The notes: generated by a model not told the origin, from the sequence alone. A DNA stretch of 64,000 nucleotides from UBA1952 sp965246765 (GCA_965246765.1 CBDFFJ010000003.1:124001-188000); one strand, 5' to 3'. Counted from the stretch's first letter, positions 19,701 to 30,025 are shown. Translations and numbers: made by a program.

Positions 19701-22700
19701 GAACCGGCCTCAATGCCGATGCCGGTGATGGCTGTAGCCGTACTGCCGGTGGTAGTGCAGATGAAGTGATTCAGATTGCTGCCGGTAATCACAATGCCGG
19801 CGGACGATGCCGTGCTCAGGATGCCAACGATGTTGTACGCAGAGGGCAAACCCGACTCAATATCGGCCGTCTTTGTAGAAGCAGATGTAAGGTTAGAAAC
19901 AGTATTGCCGGAAAGCGTAAACGCATTGTTGCCGGAGATAGAAATGCCCCGGATTTGCGCAGCTGCGCCGGTAGTATTCACAGTGAAATTATCAACCGTA
20001 TTGTAGGTAATGATGGATGGCGAGGCTGCATCAATGCCTGTAAAAATGGTGGAGTTGATGTTGGCGTTGGTGCCGGTAGCAAAGTTTTTCACCGAGTTGC
20101 CGGTGATGGTCAGTGAGGCAGAAGAAGCAGCGCCGTTGGCAATACCCGTGAATGTGCCGGAAGACGTTGAGCTGTTACTGGTCACATTCTGAATTGTGTT
20201 GCTGTCCAGCAATACTGTTGATGCAATCGTGCCGCCCAGAGCGATGCCATAGAGCACATTATTAGTAGCCAGCGATGCCGTGCGCACGCGGATGCTATTA
20301 CTCGCCGCGCCGACTCCGGTACTACCAATGATGTTGCTCCGCACCGGCGTGGGCGCGGTAAGCGCATTTACATAAAGCCCGTAGAAAGTGGTCGCGGCAG
20401 GGGTTGCTCCGTTATTGATAATGTCCACGCCGGCCACCTGATTCGCTGTGATGCTGCCGCCGGTGCTGCCGCAGTTGATGCCGTAAATAAGCGAGGTGTT
20501 GGCGCTGGATGAAGTGGTTGTTGTGACTGCGATAGAGCCGTTGACCGTGTTGGAGCCAATGACGTTTCCATCGCCGGAATTGCTGCCGCCGATTGTGATG
20601 CCGGAGCCGCTTGTTTCAATTCCCGTAAAGGCAAGCGATGCCGCCGCCGAAGGCACCGACAAGACGGTAATCTTCGCAATCCTGTTTCCTTTAATGGCTG
20701 ACGCCGGACTTGCACTGGTGGTTGTAAGTACAATGCCCTGATAAGACACGTTTCCGAGTGTAGAAGCATAGGATGCGTTGGTGCCGGTGGCAAGCGCGGC
20801 ACTGCCGCCGATGTAATTGTTCAACATGCTGTAGCCGGAGCCACCGAGAATGCGAATGCCATGCAGTGCCGTTGATGCCGCATAGTTGACGCTGCCCGTC
20901 ACGCTGCCATTATAAAAAGAGTTGCCTGATACTTTCCAGCCTGTGGAGCCGGTAGCCGTAATGTCCAGACCGCGATCGCGGTAGTTGTAGATATTGCTGT
21001 TAGAAATTGTGTTGCTGCTGTTCTCGTATCCCGCAGTCGCGGTGCCTGCGGAGTAAATACCCGCGCTGCCTGTATTACTGCTCACCGTCACGGCGATGTT
21101 ACAGTTGTCAATCACATCGCTGCTGTTGCCGCCGGTAGCGGTGGATGTGCTGAACAGTATCACACCATCCGTCGCATCCGCATAAGCTTCCATATTGCAG
21201 TAGCGAATAGAATCTGCCGTGGCGCCGTTGATAAAAGTGAAAGCGGTGCCGGTTGTGCCCAGGGTATTCGTGTTACGGAAGGTCAGGTACTGGCCGCTGC
21301 CGCCGTTAGAGCCGTCAATCGTAACGCGGTCCGCGCCGTCTAAACGTATCAGCCCTGCTGCTACATCGCCGGAAATGATGCGGGTGGTTGCCGCGTCCGG
21401 CATAATCGTTAGCCGGTAGTTGCTGCCTCCGGTTTCCGTCCATTGGTTCAGCGCGTAGAATCCGTCTTCAGAAATATCAGAGGTGATGTTGATGGTCGTA
21501 TTGCCCATCAGGCCCACGCGGTTGATAGAGCCAAAAAGGCCATCAGTCTTTGTAAGCGAGGTAAACACTTCATTGACGCCGACATTGTAGGTACCGGAAT
21601 AGGGAATGTCAAAGCTATTGATGGTGCCGGTAATCGGGAAAGCAGCTGAGGTAAGCGCAACGGAAGCCGGCGTTACCGTAAAGGCCCCGGAGTTAATGCC
21701 CACATTCGCTATCGTCGCAACGTCCTGCGCTACGATGAAGTATTGAATCTGGCCTACGGTCACGTTCGCGCCGCCATACATCAGCGAGTAATCAATGGTG
21801 AAGGAAAATGGCGAGGAACTGTTCGTTGCTTCGGTGTACTTCCATCCGTTTGTAGAGGAGGTATTGTCCACATAGGTGTTCGCATCGCGGAAGCGCTTGT
21901 AATAAATGCGCGGCTTGGTACCGGCAGTTGTATTCACGCCGCTGCCGTCTGTGATGGTTACGCTGCTCAGCGTGCGGTTAGAGATAGACGTAGTATTGGT
22001 CAGCGCCGTATAAGTAATGGTTGGCGGAATGGCCTCAATACCGAATACCTCATCCGCGCCAATGTCCGGTGCATAGCCGGAGCCTGTGTAGCCCGTATTG
22101 CCCTGGCGTATCTGTCCGTCGTAGTCGTCGGTGATGCCGGAGATATTCACGGCCCCGCTTTCCACAAGGCTGGAGACGGTTGAGTTCATGTGGAGATACA
22201 CGGAAGAAGAACCCGTTGTGCTCAGATATTTTGTGCTCAGGTCTTCCGTCACAGATGCTGTCTCCCGCGTTGACACGCGCGTTTTGTATGCGGCAAGCGT
22301 CTGGTCGCTGTTGGTGCCGTCATTGTAAATGAGCCTGCCGGTGCCCGGTGTGCCCGCATAAAACAGATTGTTGTTAGACGCTGCCGCGAAGTTATTCAGC
22401 GCCGTGGCGGAGCGCCGCAGCACCACCGTCACGCCTGTTCCCTTTGCTGTGGAGGTATTGGTGATGCTGTTGTTGCGCAGGGTAAGCGTGCCTATAGTAG
22501 CAGTTGCGCTGGCCGCATGATAAATACCGCTTGTAGCAAACGTGGCTCCGGTGGAAGTAGCATTCAGGTAAATGGTGTTGAAATAGACGTTTGCTGCAGA
22601 AGAAGCAGTAGTATGAAGGATGCTGATGCCGCGGATAATGTCAAAGCCGGCTGTGCCGGCCGGCGTACGCAGGTCGCCGATGATATTGTTGTAGATATTG

Positions 22701-25700
22701 GCGGTAGCAAGGGTAGTACCGCTCGTCACAATGCCGTTCACCGTACCGCCGCTGTTGGAGGCAGAGAGGTCGTAGATTTTATTGCGGTAAATGTTCTGCG
22801 TCGTTCCGCCCGTGATTGTAATGCCGTTTACCACCGCGGCCCCGCTGGAAGCGAGTGTATAAATCGTATTGGCGTAGATGTTTGTGCTGCCGGAGGCAGA
22901 AGTAATCCCTGTAATGGTGCCGCTCCCGCTGATGGAGCTGATGGTATTGGCCGTCACCGCATTTGTGCTGTTGCTCAAGCTCACAGACATTGCCGTAATG
23001 GCGCTTGTGCCGCAGCTCCAGGAGCTGAAGGTGTTTCCTGAAATTGTTTTCGTGGCCCCGCCCGCATCGGTGTTTATCCAGCCTGTTATCGCCGTGCCTG
23101 CTGTAACGGTGACGTTGGAAAAGTTGTTGTTGTTGTTGTTCACAATGCCGCCCGCCACCGAGTTGGTGCTGCTGGTAAAAAAGGTAACGGTACCGCCCGC
23201 CTTTTTCGTGAAGGCAGTAACGATGGAATTATTGTTGACGTTTTGCGTGCCGGTAGCGCCTACAGCACCCGTGGTGGAGATAAAGATGATAGAGCCGGCC
23301 GTATTCACGTTCAGGTTAGTAAACGTGTTTCCGTTGATGGCCTGCGATAGCGTCGCGGCAGTATTTGAGATATAGGTATTAGCCCCGGTAGCAGTAGTGC
23401 CGCTGTAAACAATGTTCTGAAAGTTGTTGTTGCTGATGCTTAGCGCAGCCGTAGCAGCGCCTGCTACATTGCTGATGAACGTCTCACCTGCGGTAACGTT
23501 GACACTGGTCGTTAGCGCAGGATTGGTGCTCGTGCCTATGTAGTTGCCGTTAATGCTGATGGTGCCGGTCACCGCGCCGGAGTTGATAATGGCACTGTAC
23601 GCGCCGGTAACGTTTCCAAAGGAAGATCCCGCTATTGTATTACCCGTAATAGTTAGCGTGGTTGCCGCGCCGGTATTGCTGATGCCGTAAAGCGGGCCGG
23701 TAGAGTTGGTGGCTACGTAGTTGCCTGAAATCGTATTATTGGTAATGGAAATTACGGCTGTGGTGATAGCTGCGCTGATGATGCAGGTGAGCGTACCGGT
23801 AGTGTTAGAGGTGCTCAGATGGCTCATGTTCTGAATGATATTACCATCCACCTGCAGGGTGCTTGTAGTGGTAGAGCCGATGTTGATGGCGTACAGGTTC
23901 GTGGACACGCAGGTTGATGCAGCTACCACGCGGATGCTATTGCTGGCGGCTCCGGTTCCTGTGCTGCCGATTACGTTGCTGTTGATTTGCGAGGGCGGTG
24001 TGACATTCGTAACGCAGATGCCGGAAAAAGTAGTCGGCCCGGCGGCAGCGCCGATATTCTTAATGTCAATGCCGCCGATTTTATTGCCAATAATCTGGCC
24101 GCCGGTAGAGACACAGTTAATAGCGCGCGCGGTTGTCTTGTAGGTAGAAAGAGCTGTCGTCGTTGTTAGCTGTATAGAGCCATTGACGGTGTTGGAGCCA
24201 ATGATATTTCCCTCGCCTGCCCCGCTGCCACCTATGTTTATGCCAGAGCCGTTTGTCTCAATGCCCAGAAACAGGTTGCCGGAAGTAGCGGTAGGCACAG
24301 CATTGATGAGGATGTTTGCCAGCGTATTGCCCTTGATGTTGGAAGCCGGCGTTGCGCTGGAAGTGGTAAGCAGAATGCCCCAATAAGTAATGAGGCCCGT
24401 CGTGGAGCCGTAGGTGACTGCCGTTCCGCCCGCGCTGGCCGCGCTGCCGCCGATGTAGTTATTGGAAATCGTGTACCCGGCGCCGCCCAGCACGCGAATA
24501 CCGTAAAGCGAAATCGCGGCGAAGTTCACTGCGCTTACCGCGCTTCCATTATAAAGGCTGTTGCCGGTAATAGTCCAGCCGGTTGTGCCGGTAGAAGTAA
24601 TGTCTATGCCTTTCTCCCGGAAGTCGTAGATGTTGTTTCCGGAGATGGTGTTGGACGAATTTTCATTACCCACTGTTCCCGCTGAGTAAATGCCGAGTAA
24701 GCCGGTGTTGCCGCTTACCGTCGCATTGATATTGCAGTTGCTGATTGTGTTGCTGCTGTTGCCACCCGGAATACCTACCGAAGTGCTGAACAGCACGACA
24801 GCATTTGTAGAAGTGCCGGCAGATTCCAGCCCGCAATATTGAATCGTATTGTTCGTTGCACCGTTGATAAACGTCAGGGCCGTAGCCGTCGCAGTGCCGG
24901 TAGCGGTGTTGCGAAATGTGAGGTATTTGCCCGCACCACCGAAACGCCCGTCTATGGTCACACGGTCAGCGCCATTGAAGTTTATAAGCGGACCTGCCAC
25001 GCTTCCCGAAATCAGCCGGGTCGTTGTGCTGTTTGGCTGAATGGTTAGGCTGTAATTACCTACGCCCGTTTCTTCCCACGCATTGAGCGCATTCACGCCG
25101 TTTTCCGTCAGGTCTGAAATAATCTGAACCGTTACGTCGCCGGAAAGACCAAGACTATTGATGTCGGAAAAGAGGCCGCCGTTCTGCGTCAGCGAGGTAT
25201 AAGTGCCGCCCGTGCCCACCGTAATTGTTCCCGACAGGGGCAGCGCTCTGATGCCGTTCATCTCATCTGCGCCTATATCGGGCGCCGAGCCGGAGCCGCT
25301 GTAGCCGCCATTACCCTGGCGCGTCTGGCCGTCATAGTCTGTCGTAAAAGTGCTGATGTTAGCCCCTCCGCTTTCTGCCTGCGTGGCTATAGTCGGGTCC
25401 AGGTGCAGGAAGTTAGCCGATGCGCCGGAAGTGCTCAGGAAGTTGGCACTCAAATCCTCGGCTACTGATTGCGCATCAATCGGCGTTACCCGAGCGCGGT
25501 AAGCCACAATCGTTTGGTCCAGGTTGGTGCCATTGGAAAACAGCACCCGCGTGGTGGAAGGCGCGCCGGCGTACAGCAGGTTGTTGTTAGAAGCGGAAGA
25601 ATAGTTGCCCAGCGAAGTGCCGGAGCGACGGTAAGCCGCAATAATCCCGGAGCCATTTGGCGTAGAGAAGTTGACAATGATATTGTTGCGCATCGTCAAC

Positions 25701-28210
25701 TTCTCAGTGGTGGATGTTGCGCTTACCAGGTGATAAATCCCGGTTGTGCCGAAGTTGAGGCCGGACGATGCGGCATTGATGTAGATAGTGTTGTAGTAAA
25801 CATTGATGTTGGAGCTTACACGGGAAGAGGAGAGGTTGATTCCTCTGATCGCATCCGTTGAATTGGTAGTTGTCGCCCGGAGATCGCCGATATAGTTGTT
25901 GTAAATATTCAGATTGACAGCGGCGGAGGTAGTTCCCGTTACGGATATTCCATACACAGTTCCGCCGTTGCTGGCCAGCAGGTCATAAATCTTATTGGCA
26001 TAGACATTCTTCACCGTGCCGGAGCTGATTGCGATGCCTGCTACGTTCAAAGCGCCTGTAGTGGTAAGCGTATTAATGGTATTGCCATAGATGTTATCGT
26101 TGCCCGCAGCCGTGGCTATGCCCTGCAGCGTACACGCGCAGGACATGTTGTTGATGAGGTTGCCTGTGACGGCATTAGTTGTGCCGGTCAGATTAATGTT
26201 CATGCCGTTGATGGCGCCGGTGCCGCCCGTCCAGTTGCTGAAGATGTTGTTTTGAATCGTCTTGGCAGAAGCGCCAGCATCTGTATTTACCCAGCCTGCA
26301 ATTACTGTAGCGCCGGAGACGGTGATGTTGGAAAAGTTGTTGTTGTTGTTGTTGATGACGGCCCCCGAAACGGAACTGGCGATGGACGTAAAAAGGGTGA
26401 GTGTGCCGCCGGCTCCGCTTTTTACAAAAGTGCCGCCGATGCTGTTGCTGTTTACGTTCTGCGTACCTGTTGCCGGTACTACAACACTGTTGGATATAAA
26501 CGTGATGCTTCCCGCAGTATTGACACTCAGATTGGTAAAGACATTGCCGTTAATCGTCTGCGAAAGCGTAGCCCCGCCATTGGAAATAAAGGTAACGGCC
26601 CCGCTTCCCGCCACTGAATAGCTCAGGTTGCGGAATGTGTTGCCGGTAATGCTAAGAGTGGCTGTAGCCGCGCCGGCAGTGTTATTAATCAGAATCTGCG
26701 TACCGGAATTCGCCACGCTGTAAGTAGCAGACGTGCCTCCGCCGGCGGTGCCAAGCAGATTGGAGTCAAGCCTGATGCTGCCGGTCACTATGCCGGTATT
26801 GTAAACCGCGTAAAAGGCACTCGTAGCTGCAATGACCGTGTTGTTGGAAAATGTGTTGCCCTTTATGCTCAGCACCGGCACCGCGGCTGAATTAAATATC
26901 CCTGCAAGAAGCCCGGTGCCGGGCGTCCCCGAATTGCCGGAGAAAGTGTTGCCGTCCATAGCAACTGCCTGCGCTACGCCGGAATTATAAATGCCGTAAA
27001 AGACGCCCGTTGTAGTCGCGCCGGACGAATTACCCGAGACAGTGTTTCCCGTAATATTGAGTGTGGCAGGTGTGCCGGAGTTATTAATGCCGTAAAGCGC
27101 GCCCGTTGTCGCGGTTGTATAGGTGGAATTGGTGACGGTATTATTGCTAATGGTAATGGTATTGCCCGCCGCCGTAGAGCCTGCGGCATTTTCAATAGCA
27201 GAGACATTCTGTGTAGTGCCGGCGCATGCTACTGTGACTGTATTATTAGAGATAATGGCCGTTGCGCTCGTGGCTGTATTGATATAAATGCCCCGAATCA
27301 CATTTGGGTGTGCCGCCCCGGAGCCATTGTTGCTGTTGAGGGTATTATAAACTACCGACAGCCCGTATTGCGCCAGCGTGCGAATACCAACCGCCGCATT
27401 TGCCGCGCCAGACGCGCCGCCGAAGTTGAGGATGCTATTGCCTGTGCTCAGCGTCGCACTGCCTACCTCATTATTAGCATCCGCCAGCGTGAAAGGTGAT
27501 GCTGCGGCGTAACCTATCAGCGCAATGCCAGTGTTACAATTCTGAATGGTATTGCCGTAAAACTTATTGTAGGAATTGGTGCCTGTAGATGTTGGCGTAA
27601 GACCCGCGTTTGCTGCCGTGGCGATGGCATTCATCATGATAATGCCGGAAGATCCATCGCACATCGGTGCGCTGCCGAGGTCATTATTAATCCGGTTCAG
27701 CGTCACGCTGCAATTCTTTATCGTCACATACTGGCAGCCGTTTGAGGTACTTGCCTTGTACAGCGCATAACCGTACTCCATCGTGGACGGATTCGTCGTG
27801 TTAGAAGGATTGTCCCTTAAGTCAATCCCGTCAATCGTCACATAGTCGGATCCGGACATGCGGAAGATGCCATCCTGCGTAGCGCTGGCAGGCGTAGCCG
27901 TGCCGCCCGTATAAGCCGTAATCAACGGATTGGCGCCCGCGCCGGATTTCTGAAAGACGATGGGATTGGCCGACGTGCCGGTAGCCGTCAGTGAAATAGT
28001 AGCGCCGAGTGTCTCCGTAAAGCCCGCAGCCACGTTGAATGTGACGCCCCCGCTGCCTACGCCGGAGGTGTTCAGCGCCGTCACGGCTGCCGTCACTGTG
28101 GCGTAATCGCCCGGTATCGTTTTAATGCCTGTCAGCTGCGCCGCGGCCGTCACAGCGCAGCAAATCAGCATCAGCAATAAAGCACTCGCCTTGTGTAGCT
28201 TTCTAATCAT
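16697..28210 (-). CDS. Giant right-handed beta-helix T9SS-secreted protein (3837 aa)
   Basis: A signal peptide (MIRKLHKASALLLMLICCAVTAAAQ) is followed by thousands of residues of parallel beta-helix, rich in N, T, S, G with repeated turns such as ITISNNTVTNS and SISGNTFSNW. Three large modules recur, each opening with a line like FNGADRVTIDGR or LDGADRVTIDGS and each of the first two closing with YDGQ(T/I)RQGN ... APDIGADE. Near residue ~3050 an Ig/PKD-like pair follows (VCAGSNVSLSSDPG, GSVCDGSTAALSI), then a domain with fabricated-edge strands, and finally a T9SS type A sorting domain (VVNAMGQTVATAALNGKG ... GVYMVSLTTADGKVSG). It is inferred to be a surface adhesin or polysaccharide-binding protein; no catalytic residues are identified. 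The frame is intact for 11.5 kb, which shows local sequence quality is good. Confidence 0.93.
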   Translation of the reverse strand: MIRKLHKASALLLMLICCAVTAAAQLTGIKTIPGDYATVTAAVTALNTSGVGSGGVTFNVAAGFTETLGATISLTATGTSANPIVFQKSGAGANPLITAYTGGTATPASATQDGIFRMSGSDYVTIDGIDLRDNPSNTTNPSTMEYGYALYKASTSNGCQYVTIKNCSVTLNRINNDLGSAPMCDGSSGIIMMNAIATAANAGLTPTSTGTNSYNKFYGNTIQNCNTGIALIGYAAASPFTLADANNEVGSATLSTGNSILNFGGASGAANAAVGIRTLAQYGLSVVYNTLNSNNGSGAAHPNVIRGIYINTATSATAIISNNTVTVACAGTTQNVSAIENAAGSTAAGNTITISNNTVTNSTYTTATTGALYGINNSGTPATLNITGNTVSGNSSGATTTGVFYGIYNSGVAQAVAMDGNTFSGNSGTPGTGLLAGIFNSAAVPVLSIKGNTFSNNTVIAATSAFYAVYNTGIVTGSIRLDSNLLGTAGGGTSATYSVANSGTQILINNTAGAATATLSITGNTFRNLSYSVAGSGAVTFISNGGATLSQTINGNVFTNLSVNTAGSITFISNSVVVPATGTQNVNSNSIGGTFVKSGAGGTLTLFTSIASSVSGAVINNNNNNFSNITVSGATVIAGWVNTDAGASAKTIQNNIFSNWTGGTGAINGMNINLTGTTNAVTGNLINNMSCACTLQGIATAAGNDNIYGNTINTLTTTGALNVAGIAISSGTVKNVYANKIYDLLASNGGTVYGISVTGTTSAAVNLNIYNNYIGDLRATTTNSTDAIRGINLSSSRVSSNINVYYNTIYINAASSGLNFGTTGIYHLVSATSTTEKLTMRNNIIVNFSTPNGSGIIAAYRRSGTSLGNYSSASNNNLLYAGAPSTTRVLFSNGTNLDQTIVAYRARVTPIDAQSVAEDLSANFLSTSGASANFLHLDPTIATQAESGGANISTFTTDYDGQTRQGNGGYSGSGSAPDIGADEMNGIRALPLSGTITVGTGGTYTSLTQNGGLFSDINSLGLSGDVTVQIISDLTENGVNALNAWEETGVGNYSLTIQPNSTTTRLISGSVAGPLINFNGADRVTIDGRFGGAGKYLTFRNTATGTATATALTFINGATNNTIQYCGLESAGTSTNAVVLFSTSVGIPGGNSSNTISNCNINATVSGNTGLLGIYSAGTVGNENSSNTISGNNIYDFREKGIDITSTGTTGWTITGNSLYNGSAVSAVNFAAISLYGIRVLGGAGYTISNNYIGGSAASAGGTAVTYGSTTGLITYWGILLTTSSATPASNIKGNTLANILINAVPTATSGNLFLGIETNGSGINIGGSGAGEGNIIGSNTVNGSIQLTTTTALSTYKTTARAINCVSTGGQIIGNKIGGIDIKNIGAAAGPTTFSGICVTNVTPPSQINSNVIGSTGTGAASNSIRVVAASTCVSTNLYAINIGSTTTSTLQVDGNIIQNMSHLSTSNTTGTLTCIISAAITTAVISITNNTISGNYVATNSTGPLYGISNTGAATTLTITGNTIAGSSFGNVTGAYSAIINSGAVTGTISINGNYIGTSTNPALTTSVNVTAGETFISNVAGAATAALSISNNNFQNIVYSGTTATGANTYISNTAATLSQAINGNTFTNLNVNTAGSIIFISTTGAVGATGTQNVNNNSIVTAFTKKAGGTVTFFTSSTNSVAGGIVNNNNNNFSNVTVTAGTAITGWINTDAGGATKTISGNTFSSWSCGTSAITAMSVSLSNSTNAVTANTISSISGSGTITGITSASGSTNIYANTIYTLASSGAAVVNGITITGGTTQNIYRNKIYDLSASNSGGTVNGIVTSGTTLATANIYNNIIGDLRTPAGTAGFDIIRGISILHTTASSAANVYFNTIYLNATSTGATFATSGIYHAASATATIGTLTLRNNSITNTSTAKGTGVTVVLRRSATALNNFAAASNNNLFYAGTPGTGRLIYNDGTNSDQTLAAYKTRVSTRETASVTEDLSTKYLSTTGSSSVYLHMNSTVSSLVESGAVNISGITDDYDGQIRQGNTGYTGSGYAPDIGADEVFGIEAIPPTITYTALTNTTSISNRTLSSVTITDGSGVNTTAGTKPRIYYKRFRDANTYVDNTSSTNGWKYTEATNSSSPFSFTIDYSLMYGGANVTVGQIQYFIVAQDVATIANVGINSGAFTVTPASVALTSAAFPITGTINSFDIPYSGTYNVGVNEVFTSLTKTDGLFGSINRVGLMGNTTINITSDISEDGFYALNQWTETGGSNYRLTIMPDAATTRIISGDVAAGLIRLDGADRVTIDGSNGGSGQYLTFRNTNTLGTTGTAFTFINGATADSIRYCNMEAYADATDGVILFSTSTATGGNSSDVIDNCNIAVTVSSNTGSAGIYSAGTATAGYENSSNTISNSNIYNYRDRGLDITATGSTGWKVSGNSFYNGSVTGSVNYAASTALHGIRILGGSGYSMLNNYIGGSAALATGTNASYASTLGNVSYQGIVLTTTSASPASAIKGNRIAKITVLSVPSAAASLAFTGIETSGSGITIGGSNSGDGNVIGSNTVNGSIAVTTTTSSSANTSLIYGINCGSTGGSITANQVAGVDIINNGATPAATTFYGLYVNALTAPTPVRSNIIGSTGVGAASNSIRVRTASLATNNVLYGIALGGTIASTVLLDSNTIQNVTSNSSTSSGTFTGIANGAASSASLTITGNSVKNFATGTNANINSTIFTGIDAASPSIITYNTVDNFTVNTTGAAAQIRGISISGNNAFTLSGNTVSNLTSASTKTADIESGLPSAYNIVGILSTASSAGIVITGSNLNHFICTTTGSTATAITGIGIEAGSGEAYNNRMSVYTNTATGAAPLPGMGGITMGGGAFSVYNNVVSLDNSFNANGLKIYGINHASASNCNYYYNTVSLGGSATGTAARSAAFIRTAATTLVLRNNVLVNTRTGTGSKYAISNITSPASTNWSGSASDYNNLYSATSGTIAEWGAGTNQTLAQWQTSSGSGSHSVSRAVSFITSTYDLEPDGITNCGLDGSATPITSPIAISADITGASRNATTPDMGAYEFSYTQFTVAASNNSPVCAGSNVSLSSDPGNAMSPTYSWTNPSSVVVATSQNPTVLAAAGKFKVTVTDFAGCTGSDSTTVTVRTRPTASITGPGSVCDGSTAALSIAVTGSGTISGSLSSGDNFSGTASTLSLNLIPASTTSYYVTSLSDAYCTGTFPTDAPDTLTVIVRQAGLWSGAVSTAWSNAGNWLCGAVPDPGTDIAIPSSLSRYPVISSGTVDIGDLTLQTGATITISSATLQIEGVITGTGSIVATSGTIELDGITAQTIPGLRFSGKTVKNLTINNAAGVGISDTIKVSGILLATQGTLTANGKLILLSTSTGTGLIDGSGAGAVTGNVTMQRYLPSGYGYRYLSSPFQSATVAELSNDVNLAASFSPIYRYDENLTSAGWVNYNTATNALNPMQGYAVNCGSSSSVKTIDMSGVVNNGTVSSGTLYNHNRTYTLGFNLAGNPYPSPIDWNASSGWTKTNIDNALYYFNASSTNQYTGAYSTYINGVSSDGIASNIIPSMQAFFIHVSNGSYPVSGSLSATNAVRTTATNPVFHKQAGSGEHPMIRLSAAFEGDDAHADYTALYLTPEAAATYEVGVDALKLNNTDERLPNIYALSSDAVRLSISGVPEPADEDAVVPLGIAVEKSGWIVVKPVLIEQMPPGLNAWLADAQEGILTELKMDATYRARIDKGATEDRFSVIFSRSAEVHIPGVADALKAYSSGGSIFVYVPAARGDARVVNAMGQTVATAALNGKGFHEVKLSAASGVYMVSLTTADGKVSGKVFIGN

Positions 28211-28406
28211 GAGGTGGCAATAAGCCCCGCCCCATGCCGCCCAACCTCCTCAACTCCTCCTTCACATCACTGCATAAAAAACGGGGGATGACGAAAGTAA
28301 TTTCCATCATACCCCCGATTATGTTTATCGCTTGTAAAGCCCTTAAAAGCCCGTCAACGCACGTTACGCCCAGCACAATTCGCCGCCGCAATAACAAGCC
28401 GTTGGC

Positions 28407-29204
28407 CTACCAGCCGTCCCCATCCAGCATATTCCCAAGCCCGCCCAGGATGCTCCCTTCCTCCTTTCGCTTAAAAGTGGCATACTGAAGGATACGGCTT
28501 GCCAGCCTGCTGACCGGCAATGTCTGAATCCAAACTGTGCCCGGCCCGCGCAACGTGGCAAAGAACACGCCCTCACCGCCAAAGAAAATATTCTTCACCC
28601 CGCCGATAAACTGGATGTCGTAATCCACCCCGCCCGTGAAGCCCACAATGCAGCCCGTATCCACCTTCACCAGCTCTCCCGCCTGCAGCTGCCGCTCCAG
28701 CACATGCCCGCCCGCGTGGAGAAAGGCCATGCCATCCCCCTCCAGCTTCTCCATAATAAAGCCCTCGCCGCCAAAGAGGCCCGTGCCGAGGCGCTTTGAA
28801 AATTCAATGCCCACACTTACTCCTTTGGCCGCGCAGAGGAAAGCATCCTTCTGGCACACGACGCGCCCGCCGAGCGCCTGCAAATCAAGCGGAACAATCT
28901 TGCCCGGATAGGGCGATGCAAAGGAAACACGCTTCTTGCCCTGCACGGTATTGGTATATGCGGTCATAAAGAGGCTCTCGCCCACCAGCAGGCGCTTTCC
29001 GGCAGAAAAGAGCTTGTCCATCAGCCCGCCGCCGCCACTTTGCCGGCTGCCATCGCCGAAGATGGTCTGCATCTGAATGCCGTCGTCCATCATCATAAAG
29101 GCACCGGCTTCCGCGATGGCTGTCTCCTGAGGGTCCAGTTCCACCTCTACATATTGCATCTCCTCGCCAAAGATTTTGTAGTCTATCTCGTGATTGCTGC
29201 GCAT
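28407..29204 (-). CDS. TIGR00266/AIM24 family protein
   Basis: The 265-residue product matches the AIM24 (TIGR00266) family: an N-terminal stretch on a Gln-Tyr-Val-Glu-Val-Glu-Leu theme, EAGAFMMMDDGIQMQT, a glycine-rich linker (GDGSRQSGGGGLMDKLFSAGKRLL), then the double-stranded beta-helix-like core with GKIVPLDLQALGG, RLGTGLFGGEGFIMEKLEGDGMAFL and the C-terminal GGEGVFFATLRGPGTVWIQTLP. Function in bacteria is unknown; the fold resembles a tryptophan RNA-binding attenuator-like barrel. No signal peptide is present. It stands between the giant secreted-protein gene and the YciO/Sua5-type gene. Confidence 0.9.
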   Translation of the reverse strand: MRSNHEIDYKIFGEEMQYVEVELDPQETAIAEAGAFMMMDDGIQMQTIFGDGSRQSGGGGLMDKLFSAGKRLLVGESLFMTAYTNTVQGKKRVSFASPYPGKIVPLDLQALGGRVVCQKDAFLCAAKGVSVGIEFSKRLGTGLFGGEGFIMEKLEGDGMAFLHAGGHVLERQLQAGELVKVDTGCIVGFTGGVDYDIQFIGGVKNIFFGGEGVFFATLRGPGTVWIQTLPVSRLASRILQYATFKRKEEGSILGGLGNMLDGDGW

Positions 29205-29386
29205 GGCTGCAAGTTAATAACGCGGCGGGTGGAAGAGCCGTAAAGGCGGGAAACGCAGCTAAGAAGCAGCCACTGCAGCGCGGACGGACTTTTACATTCA
29301 AAAGGAGCGGACATTTAGCCAAACCTGAAATACCCAGTGCATCTTTTGGCACCTTGGAGCGGGACCCCGAATTATACAAGTGTGCC

Positions 29387-30011
29387 TTAGCCGAGCAGCT
29401 TTTCCCACTCGCCGGCACCCTCGCGTATGAGGCTTGGAGTGGATGAGGTACAGTCAATCACCGTGCTCGGCTCAGTCCCACCCATTCCGCCGTCAATAAC
29501 AATATCTACTACATCGCCGAAGCGTTCATAGATGGCCTCCGGATCGGTGAAGTGCGCTACATCTTCGTCCCGCATAGGCAGGGAAACGCTCATGATCGGG
29601 TGGCCGAGCGCTTTGACCAGCTCGTGCGCAATCTTATGCTCCGGCACACGGATGCCAATCGTGTCCTTCTTGTTTTTGAGCGCTTTCGGGACGGCCTTGC
29701 TGGCTTCCAGGATAAACGTATAGGGGCCGGGCAGGGCGGCTTTAAGCAGGCGGAAGGTGGGCGTATCCACGCTGCGCGCATAGTCGGAAAGATGGCTGAG
29801 GTCGCAGCAGATAAAGGAGAATTGCGCAGCCTTGGGCTGTATGCCTTTGATGCGGCAGATGCGCTCAATAGCGGCGGCGTTATAAATATCGCAGCCAAGG
29901 CCATAGATGGTATCAGTAGGATAAATGATAACCGCCTCCGCCTTGCAGAATGCGCACGGCTTGCTGTAGCGCGCGGGGCTGGGGATTGTCGGGATGGATG
30001 GGGAGTAGCAT
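29387..30011 (-). pseudogene. YciO/Sua5-type L-threonylcarbamoyladenylate synthase-like gene, frameshifted
   Basis: ATG 30011 opens MLLPIHPDNPQPRALQQAV, and the frame then hits a stop at about 29915. One extra base within 29932-29945 (a GGCGGAGGCGG context on the minus strand) accounts for this: removing one G gives GGAVIIYPTDTIYGLG, the signature of the YrdC/Sua5 fold, and the frame then runs intact to the stop at 29387 (PGPYTFILEA, TIGIRVPEH, GGTEPSTVIDCT). The repaired product has 207 residues and is closest in feel to the YciO branch. Sua5/TsaC enzymes make threonylcarbamoyl-AMP for the t6A modification of ANN-decoding tRNAs; the exact role of YciO-like members is less certain. With one indel and otherwise conserved residues, sequence error is the likeliest reason. 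Confidence 0.7.
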
Positions 30012-30025
30012 TATTGGGCAGCGTG

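Noticed and set aside
22700..26400. Poly-GTT microsatellites
   Set aside because: They encode poly-Asn turns inside the intact giant beta-helix gene.
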